Shown: positions 23,371 through 34,659, numbered from the stretch's first letter. The stretch: 64,000 nt of DNA from Nannobrachium achirus (GCA_963921795.1 OY997655.1:8198822-8262821); one strand, 5' to 3'. Notes: a model not told the origin generated them from the sequence alone. Made by a program: numbers and translations.

Positions 23371-23577
23371 GAAAGAAGTGGTTACAGAAGGTGAATCAGG
23401 AAATGGAAAGTGAACTGATTAATATGAGTGAGTTCATGTTAGTGGATTATTTGGTGCTGTCTTGGGGCCCTCTCTGCACCGAGTCCTCGTTTTCACCTAG
23501 CTTTGCTTTTAATGGACATAAAGAGGTTCTATGGGGTCTGTTGGACTGGACAATGGGGTACAATGCTGCATGCCCGT

Positions 23578-24366
23578 CAGGCCCGGATTTATATGACATG
23601 AGGCCCCTGGGCAAGGGGAAATAAAGAGGCCCTCATGTGCGCGCAAAAATTCCACCTCCGGTCCACCTGACCACACCGTGACCTCACCTCCGGACCGGCC
23701 CGTGCATTATCTGACTCATTGGAAGGGTCTAAAGCGGATACAGAATTGGAATTTGCGTGCATGTGTGTAGCCTATGTGTGTGGAAAGTACCGGATACATA
23801 GAGTGGGCGGGCTTTAGACTGCACTAAGCTTACGAGCAGCTACATGCAGTGCGGCCAGCAGAGCAGAAGCTCTCAATGTTATTACCATAATAAAACAAAA
23901 TGTACTGTAACTAAACACAAATATCACTTTATTTGGATTGCAATACTTTAAAATGTCATCATTAAATTAACTCATTCAGGGTCTTTTCAAAATGGCTTCC
24001 AAGTTCCACACCGCCTCCCTCTCCATAGACTTCCATGTAATTCATAGTGCACGGATCATGCATGCCCATGCCTAGATCATGCACCACGTGTGTGCACACT
24101 GTTCACAGCTTTCAAACAAAAAAATCCGAATGGAAATCCGTTCAGGCATTCATGAGCTAGCAGCCATTATGTTTTCTTGAAATGTAAACAATCATGGCTG
24201 CCATGTTTGAAAGATGGTGTTGGTATGGGGGTTAAACATGGAATTTCGCGATTGCGATCATGCCTACTACATTTTTTGATTATTATTATTATTATTTTTT
24301 TAGGCCCCCCTCCCCTGAGGCCCCCGGGCGCGTGCCCACCCTTGCCCTATGGTAAGTCCGGCCCTG
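23578..24366. mobile_element. hAT MITE, 789 bp, 8-bp duplication ATGCCCGT, empty site known
   Basis: The left end is CAGGCCCGGATTTATATG and the right end on the other strand is CAGGGCCGGACTTACC. ATGCCCGT stands at 23570-23577 and 24367-24374. Unit 3 reads GCTGCATGCCCGTAGACTAA at 61271-61290 with a single copy. There is no ORF. Confidence 0.95.
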
Positions 24367-24374
24367 ATGCCCGT

Positions 24375-24870
24375 AGACTAATGCTACATAAAATAACGTC
24401 TGGTTGGTGGGACCAGGATGGGCCTGTACTACTACTAGAGTCCAATCACAAGGTACTCACAGACTGTGTGCCAAGGGTCACTGGAGTGCATGTTGTAAGG
24501 AGACTGCTGGATGAGGAGCCAGGAACCGATCTGATTGGGGCGCTGTGATCAGTTTGTGAAGATTGTTTTCTGAGACAATAAACTGTCTGTGGAGGACATG
24601 GAGCTTGAAAAGAGCTCAGAGGTGGAGAGCCATTCCCCAGAGCTGGAGCTGTATTCTGACCCAAAGGGCTGTTCTGAGAGACGAGTGGAAATTTGACATG
24701 CACTGTTCTGTGGCTGAACAACTGTTGCACAGGTGTTGTGGGCTGGGTGTGGAGGAGGACTTGGTGCAGAGAGGGAATTTAGAGGTGACAGCATCGAAAG
24801 ATATACTGCAAGCCTATGAATTGAATGTTTGTTCTTTGGTTCTAAAATATGGGAGGAGTTAGTCTGATCA
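24375..24870 (+). pseudogene. Tx1-like LINE ORF2 C-terminal remnant (unit 1)
   Basis: Frame pieces read RLMLHKITSGWWDQDG, then KVLTDCVPRVTGVHVVRRLL DEEPGTDLIGAL in one frame to 24548, and LVQRGNLEVTASKD later. Before the hAT insertion, 23515-23570 gives GLLDWTMGYNAAC, so the hAT split a continuous frame. The same order is found in units 2 (49675-50110) and 3 (61240-61740). The matching of these strings to Tx1 ORF2 is from memory. Confidence 0.5.
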
Positions 24871-25036
24871 AATTGTTTAACTGAAAAATGTTTTATTGTT
24901 GTTTGGTTTTTGAAAAATGCCTGGAACATTTTATATTATTATTGCTGTGACATATGTGAGAATATAATACTGTATATTGTATACTAGCAGTATTGGAAAA
25001 TAATGTTTAAATGAAAAGGGATTTTTAAAAGTCAAA

Positions 25037-25066
25037 GTCTCTCTCTCTCTCTTTCTCTCTCTCAGT
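25037..25066. repeat. CT tract before exon-like module I (unit 1)
   Basis: Short here (about 30 bp) but 53 bp in unit 2 (50289) and 95 bp in unit 3 (61954). It acts as, or has replaced, the polypyrimidine tract of the following acceptor. Confidence 0.85.
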
Positions 25067-25095
25067 CACTTCCACCCAAACCACAAATGTTTCAG

Positions 25096-25186
25096 GAAAT
25101 GAAACTTGTATCTGAGGCTGTGTGACTGCAGTTCGTCAATCTTCAGAAAACGACCGTTGACACCGACAGACAGAACTCATTGACAG
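25096..25186 (+). other. spliced-exon-like module I, unit 1 copy
   Basis: TTTCAG|GAAATGAAAC acceptor and GACAG|GTAAGG donor bracket 91 bp. The short frame MKLVSEAV meets TGA, so this copy looks non-coding. Four sister modules have the same acceptor and donor (35202-35308, 50372-50478, 54522-54624, 62082-62188). Probably a 5' untranslated or alternative exon of a duplicated gene whose coding part is outside the window. Confidence 0.5.
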
Positions 25187-26493
25187 GTAAGGACTGAACC
25201 AGAAAATCAAACATGTTACTGTACAATAGCACTGACTGTACATTATATTACTGTAGTTTAAGACGATGCTGATATGTCTTAATTTAATACAAATATAAAG
25301 TCTAATGAAAGCAGTTTGTGAAGACAAATAATATATCAGCTGTTTCTCTGGGATGGGCATGGCAGTGTGCACGACAGGCCTTCTGAACAATATCAGGCTG
25401 AGATCAGTTTTCTTTGCAGGAAGCTGATGAAAGGATACAGTAACTGAACACTAAATAGAAACTAGTCTAGTTTCCACAACACTGCAGAAAGCCTGCTGAC
25501 GTGAGGTTAGAACGACAAGGCAGACATCCAGACATGTGAGGCACAACGCAGAGAGCTGCCGTCTGAGCTGCTTACTGATGGGTGGTGGAATCACTTATAA
25601 TATAACTTCTAAATGGCATTATACTGTAGTACTTGAATATTGATACATTTATTGTTGATTCAAAAACATCGACAAAGTAGCTATTAGCTTAGCTTGACGA
25701 GATGGGTCTATCGTAGCCATATCACCACTCATATTCACACAGCGGCCATTTTGTTATAAAGTTAATGAAATAATGCCGTGAGAGCAAAATGGCCACTGTG
25801 TGAATATAGACTATGTAAGTGAATGCACGTCACAGTGAGGCGGTCCCTGTGTCAGATCTGATCTGAGATCTGTGTCAACTTTGCAGTGTGATCTGTGTGT
25901 ACAGTGATTACATCCAGCTGGTTCATGTTGTACTGTACTGTATGTGGAGAGTAAATGACAGAGTGAAGAACGTGCACTGAGTCTGACTATTAGTTGTAGT
26001 TGTACATCTGAGCTTTGAGGTGCAGGCGCTACCGTTACGACAAGTGTGTTGTTTATAATTATAGATTATTATGAATATTATAATTGTATTTTCCACAGCT
26101 AAGGCTCGGGTAAATATATTGTATTATCTACATAAATAAAATACATACAGAACATGTTATCAGGTTAACAATATTGGAAAGTAACTAAGTACATTTACTC
26201 AAGTGCTGTACTTAAGTAAAATTGTTTTTTTTTTTACTTTAATGGAGTATTTTACATTTTCAACTCCACTACATCTGAAAAACAAATATTGTACATTTTA
26301 CTCCACGACAATTATTTGAAATTTTACTTGTAACGAGTATTGATACTTTTACTTTACTTTTACTTTCATTTCATACAGTACTTTTTCCACCACTGTGGGT
26401 TAATAAGCTGATGTTAATTTGCATATTGTTAAACTTCAAGAGCTTCTTGTGCAAGATGGGAGGAGATGAGAGTGAAAGTATTTAGTAGAAATT
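25187..26493. other. shared region downstream of module I (unit 1), no gene
   Basis: Conserved in units 2 (50479-51640) and 3 (62189-63470). It contains an inverted pair TTCACACAGCGGCCATTTTG / CAAAATGGCCACTGTGTGAA at 25734-25805 and a common fish repeat (AGTACATTTACTCAAGTGC) at about 26190-26395. No ORF is supported. Confidence 0.6.
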
Positions 26494-27070
26494 ATTACCC
26501 GGCTCGTTTGAATGCTTGATTCTGATTGGTCAGTTGCTGAAATCAGCGGTCTGTTATTTCTGATTAGCAGACCGCTCGGCTCAATAACAGACCGATGGCT
26601 AATCAAAGACTCAGAGCACCTGCTGCAGTCAAACTGCGCAGTCTGCGCTGCATGAATTTAGTGCCGTATCCAACACGTCAGCCATGTAAACAACCACACA
26701 GCAACATTTAGAACTAAACGTTGATCTCAAGAATGTTTTTAAAATTATTTTAAGCGAGAAATAGACGACCTAGTATCAGAAAATGGATTCTATCTAATCA
26801 GCACTTCCTTGTTTTTCAAGGCGACCGTGTCGCGCTGGGAGGACGCCCAGCGCAACACTTGTGGAACACTTCCAGCCGTCTGTAAACAAGGAAATACTTC
26901 ATTTTGTTTTTAGTTTTGAGTCTAAATTTAAATTTTATTTAGTAGCTGGGTTGTCCATATATAACATCCCTTCGAACTGATAACTCCCTCGGCTGGCGCC
27001 TCGGGAGTTATCAGTCCGTCGGGATGTTATATATGGACAACCCCCGCGGAGCCAGTATTTATCCCTTACA
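26494..27070. mobile_element. insertion absent from unit 3, with 45-nt hairpin
   Basis: Unit 3 runs straight through this point (AGTAGAAAATAATATCCAT at 63452). The insert contains a long inverted repeat at 26949-27042: GGTTGTCCATATATAACATC and CCGATAACTCCC-type inner arms pair with GGGAGTTATCAG and GATGTTATATATGGACAACC. Terminal repeats and target duplication are not clear. Confidence 0.6.
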
Positions 27071-27183
27071 TAATATCCATTTGTGTTATGGAATCTTTAA
27101 TGTTTTATGTTCTAAATGTGATCCCTTTGACATATTGTCTACTTTTATCAAACATATAATCTGATTGGTGTGGTCTAATAATC

Positions 27184-27972
27184 CAGGGATACTCAAACTT
27201 CTGAACCAGTGGGCCACATTACAAAAATGTCAAGGGGCCGCGGGCCAGTTGATAAAATGACATTACGTGATAACTTCTCTCTTTTATTTGCTTTATTTCC
27301 ACATACCGGTAACTTAAGACAAGTGCAATGTGCATTATTTTATGGCTTGGAATTGCATTTAGATTCTGGCAATGACAATTTGAAATCAAAGTAATTTGCT
27401 ACATTTTCTCTCTTTTTAATAATTCTGTGCAATTAGAATATTCCAAACAAACACTAAAACAAGCTAATGTACATTTTTCTGCTATTTGTCTGGGTTGATA
27501 TCTGTCTGCCTGCTATCAAGAGGGATAACATTAAAGATAGCTGAGCACATCTCTCTTTCAATTGCTTCAATGTTATTTGTGACTTGGCCCACATTCAACA
27601 CAAATGGCTTTTTTTTTTTTTAAACTAGATAGTTATGGCTAAGGAAGACACAATAAAAATTAACAATCTACTGTTTATATTAGATGCAGTTCTTAAGTAG
27701 AGCTACAGTACATCTCTCTTTTATTTGATTTGCATAAGACCTACTATTAACCTAAATTAGTTTTAGGTGTGCTAATAATTAGTCGAGCAAAAAAATCGGC
27801 GATTTCAATGGCCACTTTCAAGATGTTTTGGCCGTTATCTCTGGAACGCAAGGTCCAATCTGCTCAGTTTAAAGCGTGTTGGATGCGTGACTTCGAGGAC
27901 ATTAAGCTGGTGGGCCAGTCAAAATTGTGCCGCGGGTCGGAAGTGGCCCGCGGGCCGGAGTTTGAATATCAC
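27184..27972. mobile_element. hAT-like MITE, target duplication TAATAATC
   Basis: The left end is CAGGGATACTCAAACTTC and the right end on the other strand is GTGATATTCAAACTCC (the terminal CA is lost here but CACTG is kept in unit 2 at 51693). TAATAATC lies at 27176-27183 and 27973-27980. Unit 3 has no element at 63560. Unit 2 keeps only the right end (51640-51693). Confidence 0.8.
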
Positions 27973-28084
27973 TAATAATCTATAATATATAAACTATAGT
28001 TAATATCTCTGTATAGTTGTGCATCACAACCAGTGGTGTCGTGGGGATCTTTTCAAAAGGGTAGTGCTATTTTCTTGACGTCGC

Positions 28085-28205
<121 letters not shown>

Positions 28206-28223
28206 GATGACCATCTTCTCCTA

Positions 28224-28790
28224 TTTGTGAGTCTTCTGGTGGCTGTACAGTCCCATCCTGGGTCCACAGCTGCGGTTGCAGACCGGGCATTCAAAAGCGG
28301 TACTGAGGGGAGCAGGGGTGGCTTTGCGGGCATGCCTCTTTGCACACTTTGCTGCACGGTGTTGTGTGCGCTGGCTTTCTATGTGCTCCACTCCCTGTGC
28401 AGAGTGAGAGCGCCAGAGGTTGCAGCAGGAAGCAAGTTCCTCCAGTGAAGAGGGGTTGATCCGGCCTCTCTTCAGCGTGGTCTTCAGTTGGTCTTTGAAC
28501 CGCTTCTTCTGCCCACCAGCACTGCGTTGGCCAAGGTGTAGCTGCCTGGCCGTAGAGGACTTTGTGCGGGAGTCTATGGCTGGGCATACGGATGACATGC
28601 CCCAGCCAGAGTTGATGTCTGTTCAGGACAGACTCTATACTGCAGCTGCCTTCCCGTTCCAGCACCTCTGTGTGTGGCACTCTGTCCTTCTGGAGACATC
28701 TGACATGGAAGGCCCCCAGGCTTCTGAGCTGGTGACTGTAGATTATACATGGGCAACTGGTGGCCCGGGGGCCACATGCGGCCCCCACCT
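28224..28790 (-). pseudogene. minus-strand LINE, C-terminal region with C2H2 finger (unit 1)
   Basis: On the minus strand the end of the frame reads AFECPVCNRSCGPRMGLYSH QKTHK (positions 28290-28224): a C-x2-C-x12-H-x3-H finger closing the ORF. Upstream, in other frames, are LGQRSAGGQKKRFKDQLKTT, RHQLWLGHVIRMPSHRLPHK and LGAFHVRCLQKDRVPHTEVL. This set is known from the last part of a fish/invertebrate LINE ORF2 family. Frameshifted. The RT part lies further right at 33300-34520, split off by the CArG block. Confidence 0.72.
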
Positions 28791-28998
28791 TCAATTCATG
28801 CGGCCCGCAGGTTGATACCTGAATACTGATATATTATTGATTTCAGCTGTTACAATTCCAAACATGACCTACTTTAATTCAGTCAGTCTATATTAGTAGC
28901 TTAATGACTAGTATAGTAGTATTAAAATGTATTTTTTTTATGTCCAATGTATTTGTATTTAGGTTCATAAAGTTAACATGAGTATATATACCAGTAAG

Positions 28999-30224
28999 AC
29001 TCCCTAATCAAATAGGCCAAAAGTTTGTTTTACCAATTATCAAGAATACGGGCAGTTGACAGTTTGCCATGGTTACTCATTGACGTTGAATCTCCATATA
29101 TGGAGATAACCTACGCATCACACTAAGTCTGACCTCACCAGCCCATATTTGGGCATGAGCAACTTATGTCTCCATATATGGAGATATGATGACATCACAC
29201 AGTCCTCAGCCGATGGTGTGGCGTGATGTCATACAATACACAAACAAGCCCTAAAGGGGCAATTCTTGCCAGGAAATAAGCATTTCTTCGACTCAGACCT
29301 TATCGCCAGGGCTGGCTTATAGCAGCTGTCGGTAGGACCATATATGGATTCTGTTAGTGTGGATCTCCTAACAGGGCATCATCTGGGATACAATCCCTTT
29401 TATGCCCATATATGGAGATCCCTAACAGAATCCCTTTCATGCCCATATATGGAGATCCCTAACAGAATCCCTTTTATGCCCATATATGGAGATCCCTAAC
29501 AGCATCCCTTTTATGCCCATATATGGAGATCACCAACAGCTAACAGAATCCCTTTTATGCCCATATATGGAGATCCCTAACAGAATCCCTTTTATGCCCA
29601 TATATGGAGATCCCTAACAGAATCCCTTTTATGCCCATATATGGAGATCCCTAACAGAATCCCTTTTATGCCCATATATGGAGATCCCTAACAGAATCCC
29701 TTGTATGCCCATACAGTATATGGAGATCCCTAACAGAATCCCTTTATGCCCATATATGGAGATCCCTAACAGAATCCCTTTTATGCCCATATATTATGGA
29801 GAAATCCCTGCTCTGAGTATCTGACATCAGTGTGATGTCACCTGTTTATGCCCATATATGGAGATCCCTGCTCTGCGTATCTGGTTGCTATGGTAAACAG
29901 TTGGTTGCTAGGGTAAAAAAACATGGTTGCTATGGTAAACAGTTGGTTGCTAGGGTAAACAGTTGGTTGCTAGGGTAAAACCATGGTTGCTAAGGTGGTT
30001 GCTAACGTACACTAACAGACCAGCAACAACAGACTGTTGCCACAGCAACGTACACAAAGGTTTGTGTACACATGTGGTGTGATGTCATACTGATGCGGAG
30101 ATATGAGCAGGGCAAAGGTGTGACGTGTGACGTGTGACCGACGGACGGACGGACGGACGGACGGCCGGTGGAGGTTTTCATAGTAAACTGCTCCCTGACG
30201 GTCGCAATAAATAAATGCGTTTGA
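28999..30224. repeat. CArG-repeat block A
   Basis: A 1.2-kb sequence repeated as block B. It begins CCAGTAAGACTCCCTAATC and ends ACTGCTCCCTGACGGTCGCA. It holds a 36-bp tandem array (29400-29800), five GGTTGCTAxGGTAAA repeats (29880-29995), a GTTGCCACAGCAAC palindrome (30036-30049) and a GACG tract (30138-30163). Unit 2 has no such block: its GAGTATATAAATGAAATTAA (52250) marks the empty region. Confidence 0.85.
29400..29870. repeat. 36-bp tandem array with CCATATATGG core
   Basis: The monomer is TGCCCATATATGGAGATCCC plus TAACAGAATCCCTTTTA. About twelve monomers are present, some with small changes (CCATACAGTATATGG, CCATATATTATGG). CCATATATGG fits the CArG consensus CC(A/T)6GG bound by serum response factor; about 13 intact copies lie in the whole block by my count, including 29094, 29174 and 29338. 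Confidence 0.92.
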
Positions 30225-30536
30225 AACCAGTAAGACTCCCTAATCGGGAGATAAGCAACCGTTGGTCGCTTATCTCCACAAATAGGCCAAAGGTTTGTTT
30301 TACCAATTATCAAGACATACGGGCAGTTGACAGTTTGCCATGGTTACTCATTGAAGTTGAATCTCCATATATGGAGATAACCTACGCATCACACTAAGTC
30401 TGACCTCACCAGCCCATATTTGGGCATGAGCAACTTATGTCTCCATATATGGAGATATGATGACATCACACAGTCCTCAGCCGATGATGTGGCGTGATGT
30501 CATACAATACACAAACGAGCCCTACAGTATAAAGGG

Positions 30537-32146
30537 TAGGGTTGGGTACCGAAGTCGGTACTTTTAATGGTATCGACCGAATCACGTCGGTACTACCGAG
30601 TATCGATTGAATTAAAAACGAACGGTACCAAGTTTCGGTACTCTTGAACGCACCCGTGGCCGGTCGCATCCGTAACAACATTGAATTGCTTTAGTAAACT
30701 TGCGTAGTTGCGTTACTGTGAAAATGGCCCACAACTGAAAACATCCGACAATAGCCAACGATGTTATTATGATGATCCAACGTCTATGATCTCCGGCTGT
30801 GACACTGTGTGAGCATCGATCGTCACCTCTCCCCAGTCCCCAGTCCCCACGCTAACGCTCTGGACCAGAGCTACTCTCCCCATAGCCTCTCCCCCTCCGC
30901 TCGCTGCTCTGTCTTCAGGCAGCAAAGGACTGTCACCCTTTCCGTGAAAGCCTTTTTCTGTGTTGTATTAAAAAAAAGAATACAGTCCCGGGAGAGATGT
31001 GTAGTATGGTACATGTGTCTTTAGTTCCGACCGCCTAGAAAAAGTAATTGATCGGTTGAAACAAACTTTTTAAGCATGTTTGTGTTTGTTTCGCCAGCAC
31101 AGCCACCCTGCCTCTGTAACTCCATGCTGCCGCTGCGCGTTCATGTATGCAGTAGACGCGAACACGCATTCACGTTCAATGTAGTTGCATTCAACAGCGC
31201 AAATTGTTGATGTGAGGTTTAAGAATAAAGAGAAGCAAGGTCTTATTGTCACTAGCTACTCTAGTCCAGTGGTTCTCAACCTTTTCAGGCCGCGACCCCC
31301 AAAATAATCATATTGTATCTGGGGACCCCCTACCCTAACGAGCACTAAGAGTTGAGGGATTACATTTTGTATAACACGGTTGGTTCTATTGTGAATTTTT
31401 TTTCACAATTTCTGCCTCTAATATTTGACAATTTGGCCAACATTTAATTTGTCATTTTAGAGGTATTAAAATTTCCTTAAAGTGTCACTTTAGAAATGTG
31501 CATAAACCCTCTATACCCTTAAACTTAATGTTGGTTTGTTAACTGTTGAGTGAGAAAACAATGTTGCACATTAAATTAATCATCTGGGGACCCCCCAAAA
31601 TAATTTGGGGACCCCTCTGGGGGTCCCGACCCACAGGTTGAGAACCACTGCTCTAGTCTACAGGGACAAGAAGCAAGATGCAATGTTGTGATTGAGGTGA
31701 TAATAATAATAAGAAAAACTAAGATAAGGTACTGTAGGCTAAGATGATGATGATGATGATGATAATAAATAACAATAATAATAAAAAATTAAAAACGTCA
31801 ACAGTATAGCCATAGAATAGCTGTATAAAGAATGTGTTCTATTGCAGACAAACACTTGTATATAAAATAGCAGCCATAGTAGCAGTAATAGTAGTTCCAT
31901 CAACTACAGTAAGCCTACTACTATACTTGACATGACAATGGCTGAACCACTGTAGAGGGCCTTAATAACCTATTGTGGTGTGTAAAATAGCCTATAGAAA
32001 AAAGTTAATAAGGGTAATAATAATAATAATAATAAAAATAAGAAATAAAAAAGTATCGAAAACGGTATCGAAAAAGGTATCGTATCGATTCCCAGGTATC
32101 GAAAAAGGTATCGTATCGATTCAGAGGTGAACGATACCCATCCCTA
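30537..32146. mobile_element. hAT element with duplication ATAAAGGG
   Basis: The left end is TAGGGTTGGGTACCGAAG and the right end on the other strand is TAGGGATGGGTATCGTTC. ATAAAGGG stands at 30529-30536 and 32147-32154. Inside, repeats of GTATCGAAAA(A/C)GGTATCG lie near the right end. No transposase is readable. Block A shows the uninserted sequence (AGCCCTAAAGGGGCAATTC). Confidence 0.9.
31267..31650. mobile_element. hAT MITE nested in the 30537 element
   Basis: The ends are CAGTGGTTCTCAACC and GGTTGAGAACCACTG, perfect inverted 15-mers. CTCTAGTC stands at 31259-31266 and 31651-31658. Same family as 13747-14159. Confidence 0.93.
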
Positions 32147-33093
32147 ATAAAGGGGCAATTCTTGCCAGGAAAGAAGCATTTCTTCGACTCAGACCTTATC
32201 GCCAGGGTTGGCTTATAGCAGCTGTCGGTAGGACCATATATGGATTCTGTTAGTGTGGATCTCCTAACAGGGCATCATCTGGGATACCATCCCTTTTATG
32301 CCCATATATGGAGATCCCTAACAGAATCCCTTTCATGCCCATATATGGAGATCCCTAACAGAATCCCTTTTATGCCCATATATGGAGATCCCTAACAGCA
32401 TCCCTTTTATGCCCATATATGGAGATCACTAACAGCTAACAGAATCCCTTTTATGCCCATATATGGAGATCCCTAACAGAATCCCTTTTATGCCCATATA
32501 TGGAGATCCCTAACAGAATCCCTTTTATGCCCATATATGGAGATCCCTAACAGAATCCCTTTTATGCCCATATATGGAGATCCCTAACAGAATCCCTTTT
32601 ATGCCCATATATTATGGAGAAATCCCTGCTCTGAGTATCTGACATCAGTGTGATGTCACCTGTTTATGCCCATATATGGAGATCCCTGCTCTGCGTATCT
32701 GGTTGCTATGGTAAACAGTTGGTTGCTAGGGTAAAAAAACATGGTTGCTATGGTAAACAGTTGGTTGCTAGGGTAAACAGTTGGTTGCTAGGGTAAAACC
32801 ATGGTTGCTAAGGTGGTTGCTAACGTACACTAACAAACCAGCAACAACAGACTGTTGCCACAGCAACGTACAGAAAGGTTTGTGTACACATGTGGTGTGA
32901 TGTCATACTGATGCGGAGATATGAGCAGGGCAAAGGTGTGACGTGTGACGTGTGACGGACGGACGGACGGACGGACGGACGGCCGGTGGAGGTTTTCATA
33001 GTAAACTGCTCCCTGACGGTCGCAATTAAATCAAAATGTTACATTTCAGGATTCCAATTAAAAAATAACAAAAAATAATTCAGGATTCCAATT

Positions 33094-33185
33094 CAAAAGA
33101 AGCAAAAATAGCCGATCTACAAGCTCAAAACGCATCCCAGCGCGATGCGTTTTGAGCTTGTAGATCGGCTATTTTTCTTCTTTTG
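33094..33185. repeat. hairpin of GATCTACAAGC family, about 43-nt arms (unit 1)
   Basis: CAAAAGAAGCAAAAATAGCC then GATCTACAAGCTCAAAACGC ATC pairs with its complement across a 7-nt loop (CCAGCGC), with a single indel in the outer A-rich part. Confidence 0.93.
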
Positions 33186-33454
33186 TATGAGATACTAGAA
33201 TGGCAAAGTAGGACGTAGCAATATGCAATGTGTCCCTCTGGAGTGAAGGTGGAAAATATAGTGGCCCTCGCCATCATCACAGTTGCCCACCCCTGCTGTA
33301 GATGGTCCATGCCTCACATCCATACAGCAGCGTGGAGATGCATACTGCTCTGTACACAAGCACTTTGGTATGGAGGTTGATATTGGAGTTCAGGAAAACT
33401 CTTCTCCGTAGACAACCAAATGATGCTGAGGCTTGTTTTGGATCTCGTCCTCCA

Positions 33455-33708
33455 AGTTTCACTAAATGGCTTAATGAGTTCGTATCATTAATACATTTGG
33501 AGAGGCTGCGATGCCACAGACAGGACAGTCTTGCAACATATGAATACATCTGGGGTCCTATTACGGGTCATCTCGACTCTTTATGACTATGACTGCCCAT
33601 GACTTCAAGCAGCCTACCGTAATATGTTGTACAACTCGTATACCTCTGTAGGCTATAATTGTTCACTACTTCAAGTAGGCCTAACTGTCCCAAGTTTTTT
33701 TAAATAAT
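33455..33708 (+). mobile_element. 254-bp LINE-tail-like insertion with 41-bp direct repeats
   Basis: A 41-bp sequence (AACCAAATGATG to CGTCCTCCA) stands at 33414-33454 and 33709-33749, and only once in unit 2 (about 52656). The insert opens with a frame FTKWLNEFVSLIHLERLRCH to ITGHLDSL and a stop, resembling the end of an L1-type ORF2. It ends in a T/A-rich run. Read as a 5'-truncated insertion. Confidence 0.65.
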
Positions 33709-33838
33709 AACCAAATGATGTTGAAGCTTGTTTTGGATCTCGTCCTCCATTGAACAGGTGTCAGCCGTTATGCTTCCCAGGCATTTAAAAGTAGGTACTG
33801 TGAGCAGCTGTTGCCCTCCTGCTGTGAAGGTTGTTTAC

Positions 33839-34235
33839 AGATGTAGTGATACGCGGAAGCGGGGATTGAACCCGGGACTCCCACTCGCCAGTCCAACGCA
33901 CAACCAGTCGTGCTAATAGGGCTGAGCCCGATTAGCAGGGCTGTTGTCGCTGGTTCATGGCTGATACTAACTGTGGGGTGCTACATTCACCCCCCAGGTC
34001 TTTTGGAGCGCGCCCTCGCGCTTCACACATCACGCCGCGGACCGCCGCGGCCGCGGACCGCCGCACACGACGTGGCTGCTACATTAATGTAGCACCCCAC
34101 AGTTAGTATCAGCCATGAACCAGGGACAACAGCCCTGCTAATCGGGCTCAGCCCTATTAGCACGACTGGTTGTGTGTTGGACTGGCGAGTGGGAGTCCCG
34201 GGTTCAATCCCCGCTTCCGCGTATCACTACACAGG
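33839..34235. mobile_element. palindromic element with a tRNA-like sequence in each arm
   Basis: Left arm 33839-33993 and right arm 34083-34235 are inverted copies (TGTAGTGATACGCGGAAGCG against CGCTTCCGCGTATCACTACA). Each holds GGGTTCAATCCCC (B-box-like) and GACTGGTTGTGCGTTGGACT, with small differences (GCGTTGG vs TGTGTTGG). The loop, about 33994-34082, is CpG-rich. Unit 2 lacks it (GGTTGTTTGCAGGCATGGGA at about 52785). Confidence 0.85.
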
Positions 34236-34652
34236 CATGGGAGGCACTCAACTGACAGATGACCTCTGGGTGTTTATGGTCAGACCCATTCTGCTGTATG
34301 CGGTTACAGCTGCAGAGAGAGTGCTTTGCAGGGCCTCTGGTGTGTGGGCTACCAGGGCACAGTGGTTGGCATACTGTAGCTCCATGATTCTTTCAGAGGT
34401 CAGCTTGGTGGTTGCCTGTAACCTCCTGATGTTAAACAGGTTACCATCCAACCTGAAGTCAACGGTGACTCCAGCCTGTTCCTCCATCATCCTATGCAAC
34501 AGTGTTGTTACACAGACTATAGGAAGATGTTGAACATGACTGGAGCTGCCTTACTCCAGTCTGTACACCAAAGGGCTCAGATCTGTGTCTCCCCACTACC
34601 ACTCGAGCCATCATCCCGGAATGAAACTGTCCAAGGATGTTGAGAAACTTGC

Positions 34653-34659
34653 GCACGCA

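Larger units (their letters stand above)
30225..33026. repeat. CArG-repeat block B with nested hAT
   Basis: Direct repeat of block A. It has an extra hairpin GGGAGATAAGCAACCGTTGG / TCGCTTATCTCC at 30244-30280 that block A lacks, fewer 36-bp monomers (32290-32610), and a 1.6-kb hAT element inserted at 30537. The X-box-like GTTGCCACAGCAAC is at 32854-32867. Confidence 0.88.
33290..34550 (-). pseudogene. minus-strand LINE reverse transcriptase region (unit 1), interrupted
   Basis: Minus-strand frames give LQYANHCALVAHTPEALQST and AYSRMGLTINTQ (34250-34450). The catalytic YADD box has become YANH here (YADH in unit 2), so it is inactive. Further left is ASFGCLRRRVFLNSNINLHT and VYRAVCISTLLYGCEAWT (33300-33440). 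The region is split by a 254-bp insertion (33455-33708) and a tRNA-bearing palindrome (33839-34235). Same LINE as 28224-28790. Confidence 0.75.

Noticed and set aside
29400-29870. CRISPR-like look of the evenly spaced 36-bp repeats
   Set aside because: There are no unique spacers: the whole monomer repeats, and the setting is a vertebrate genome.
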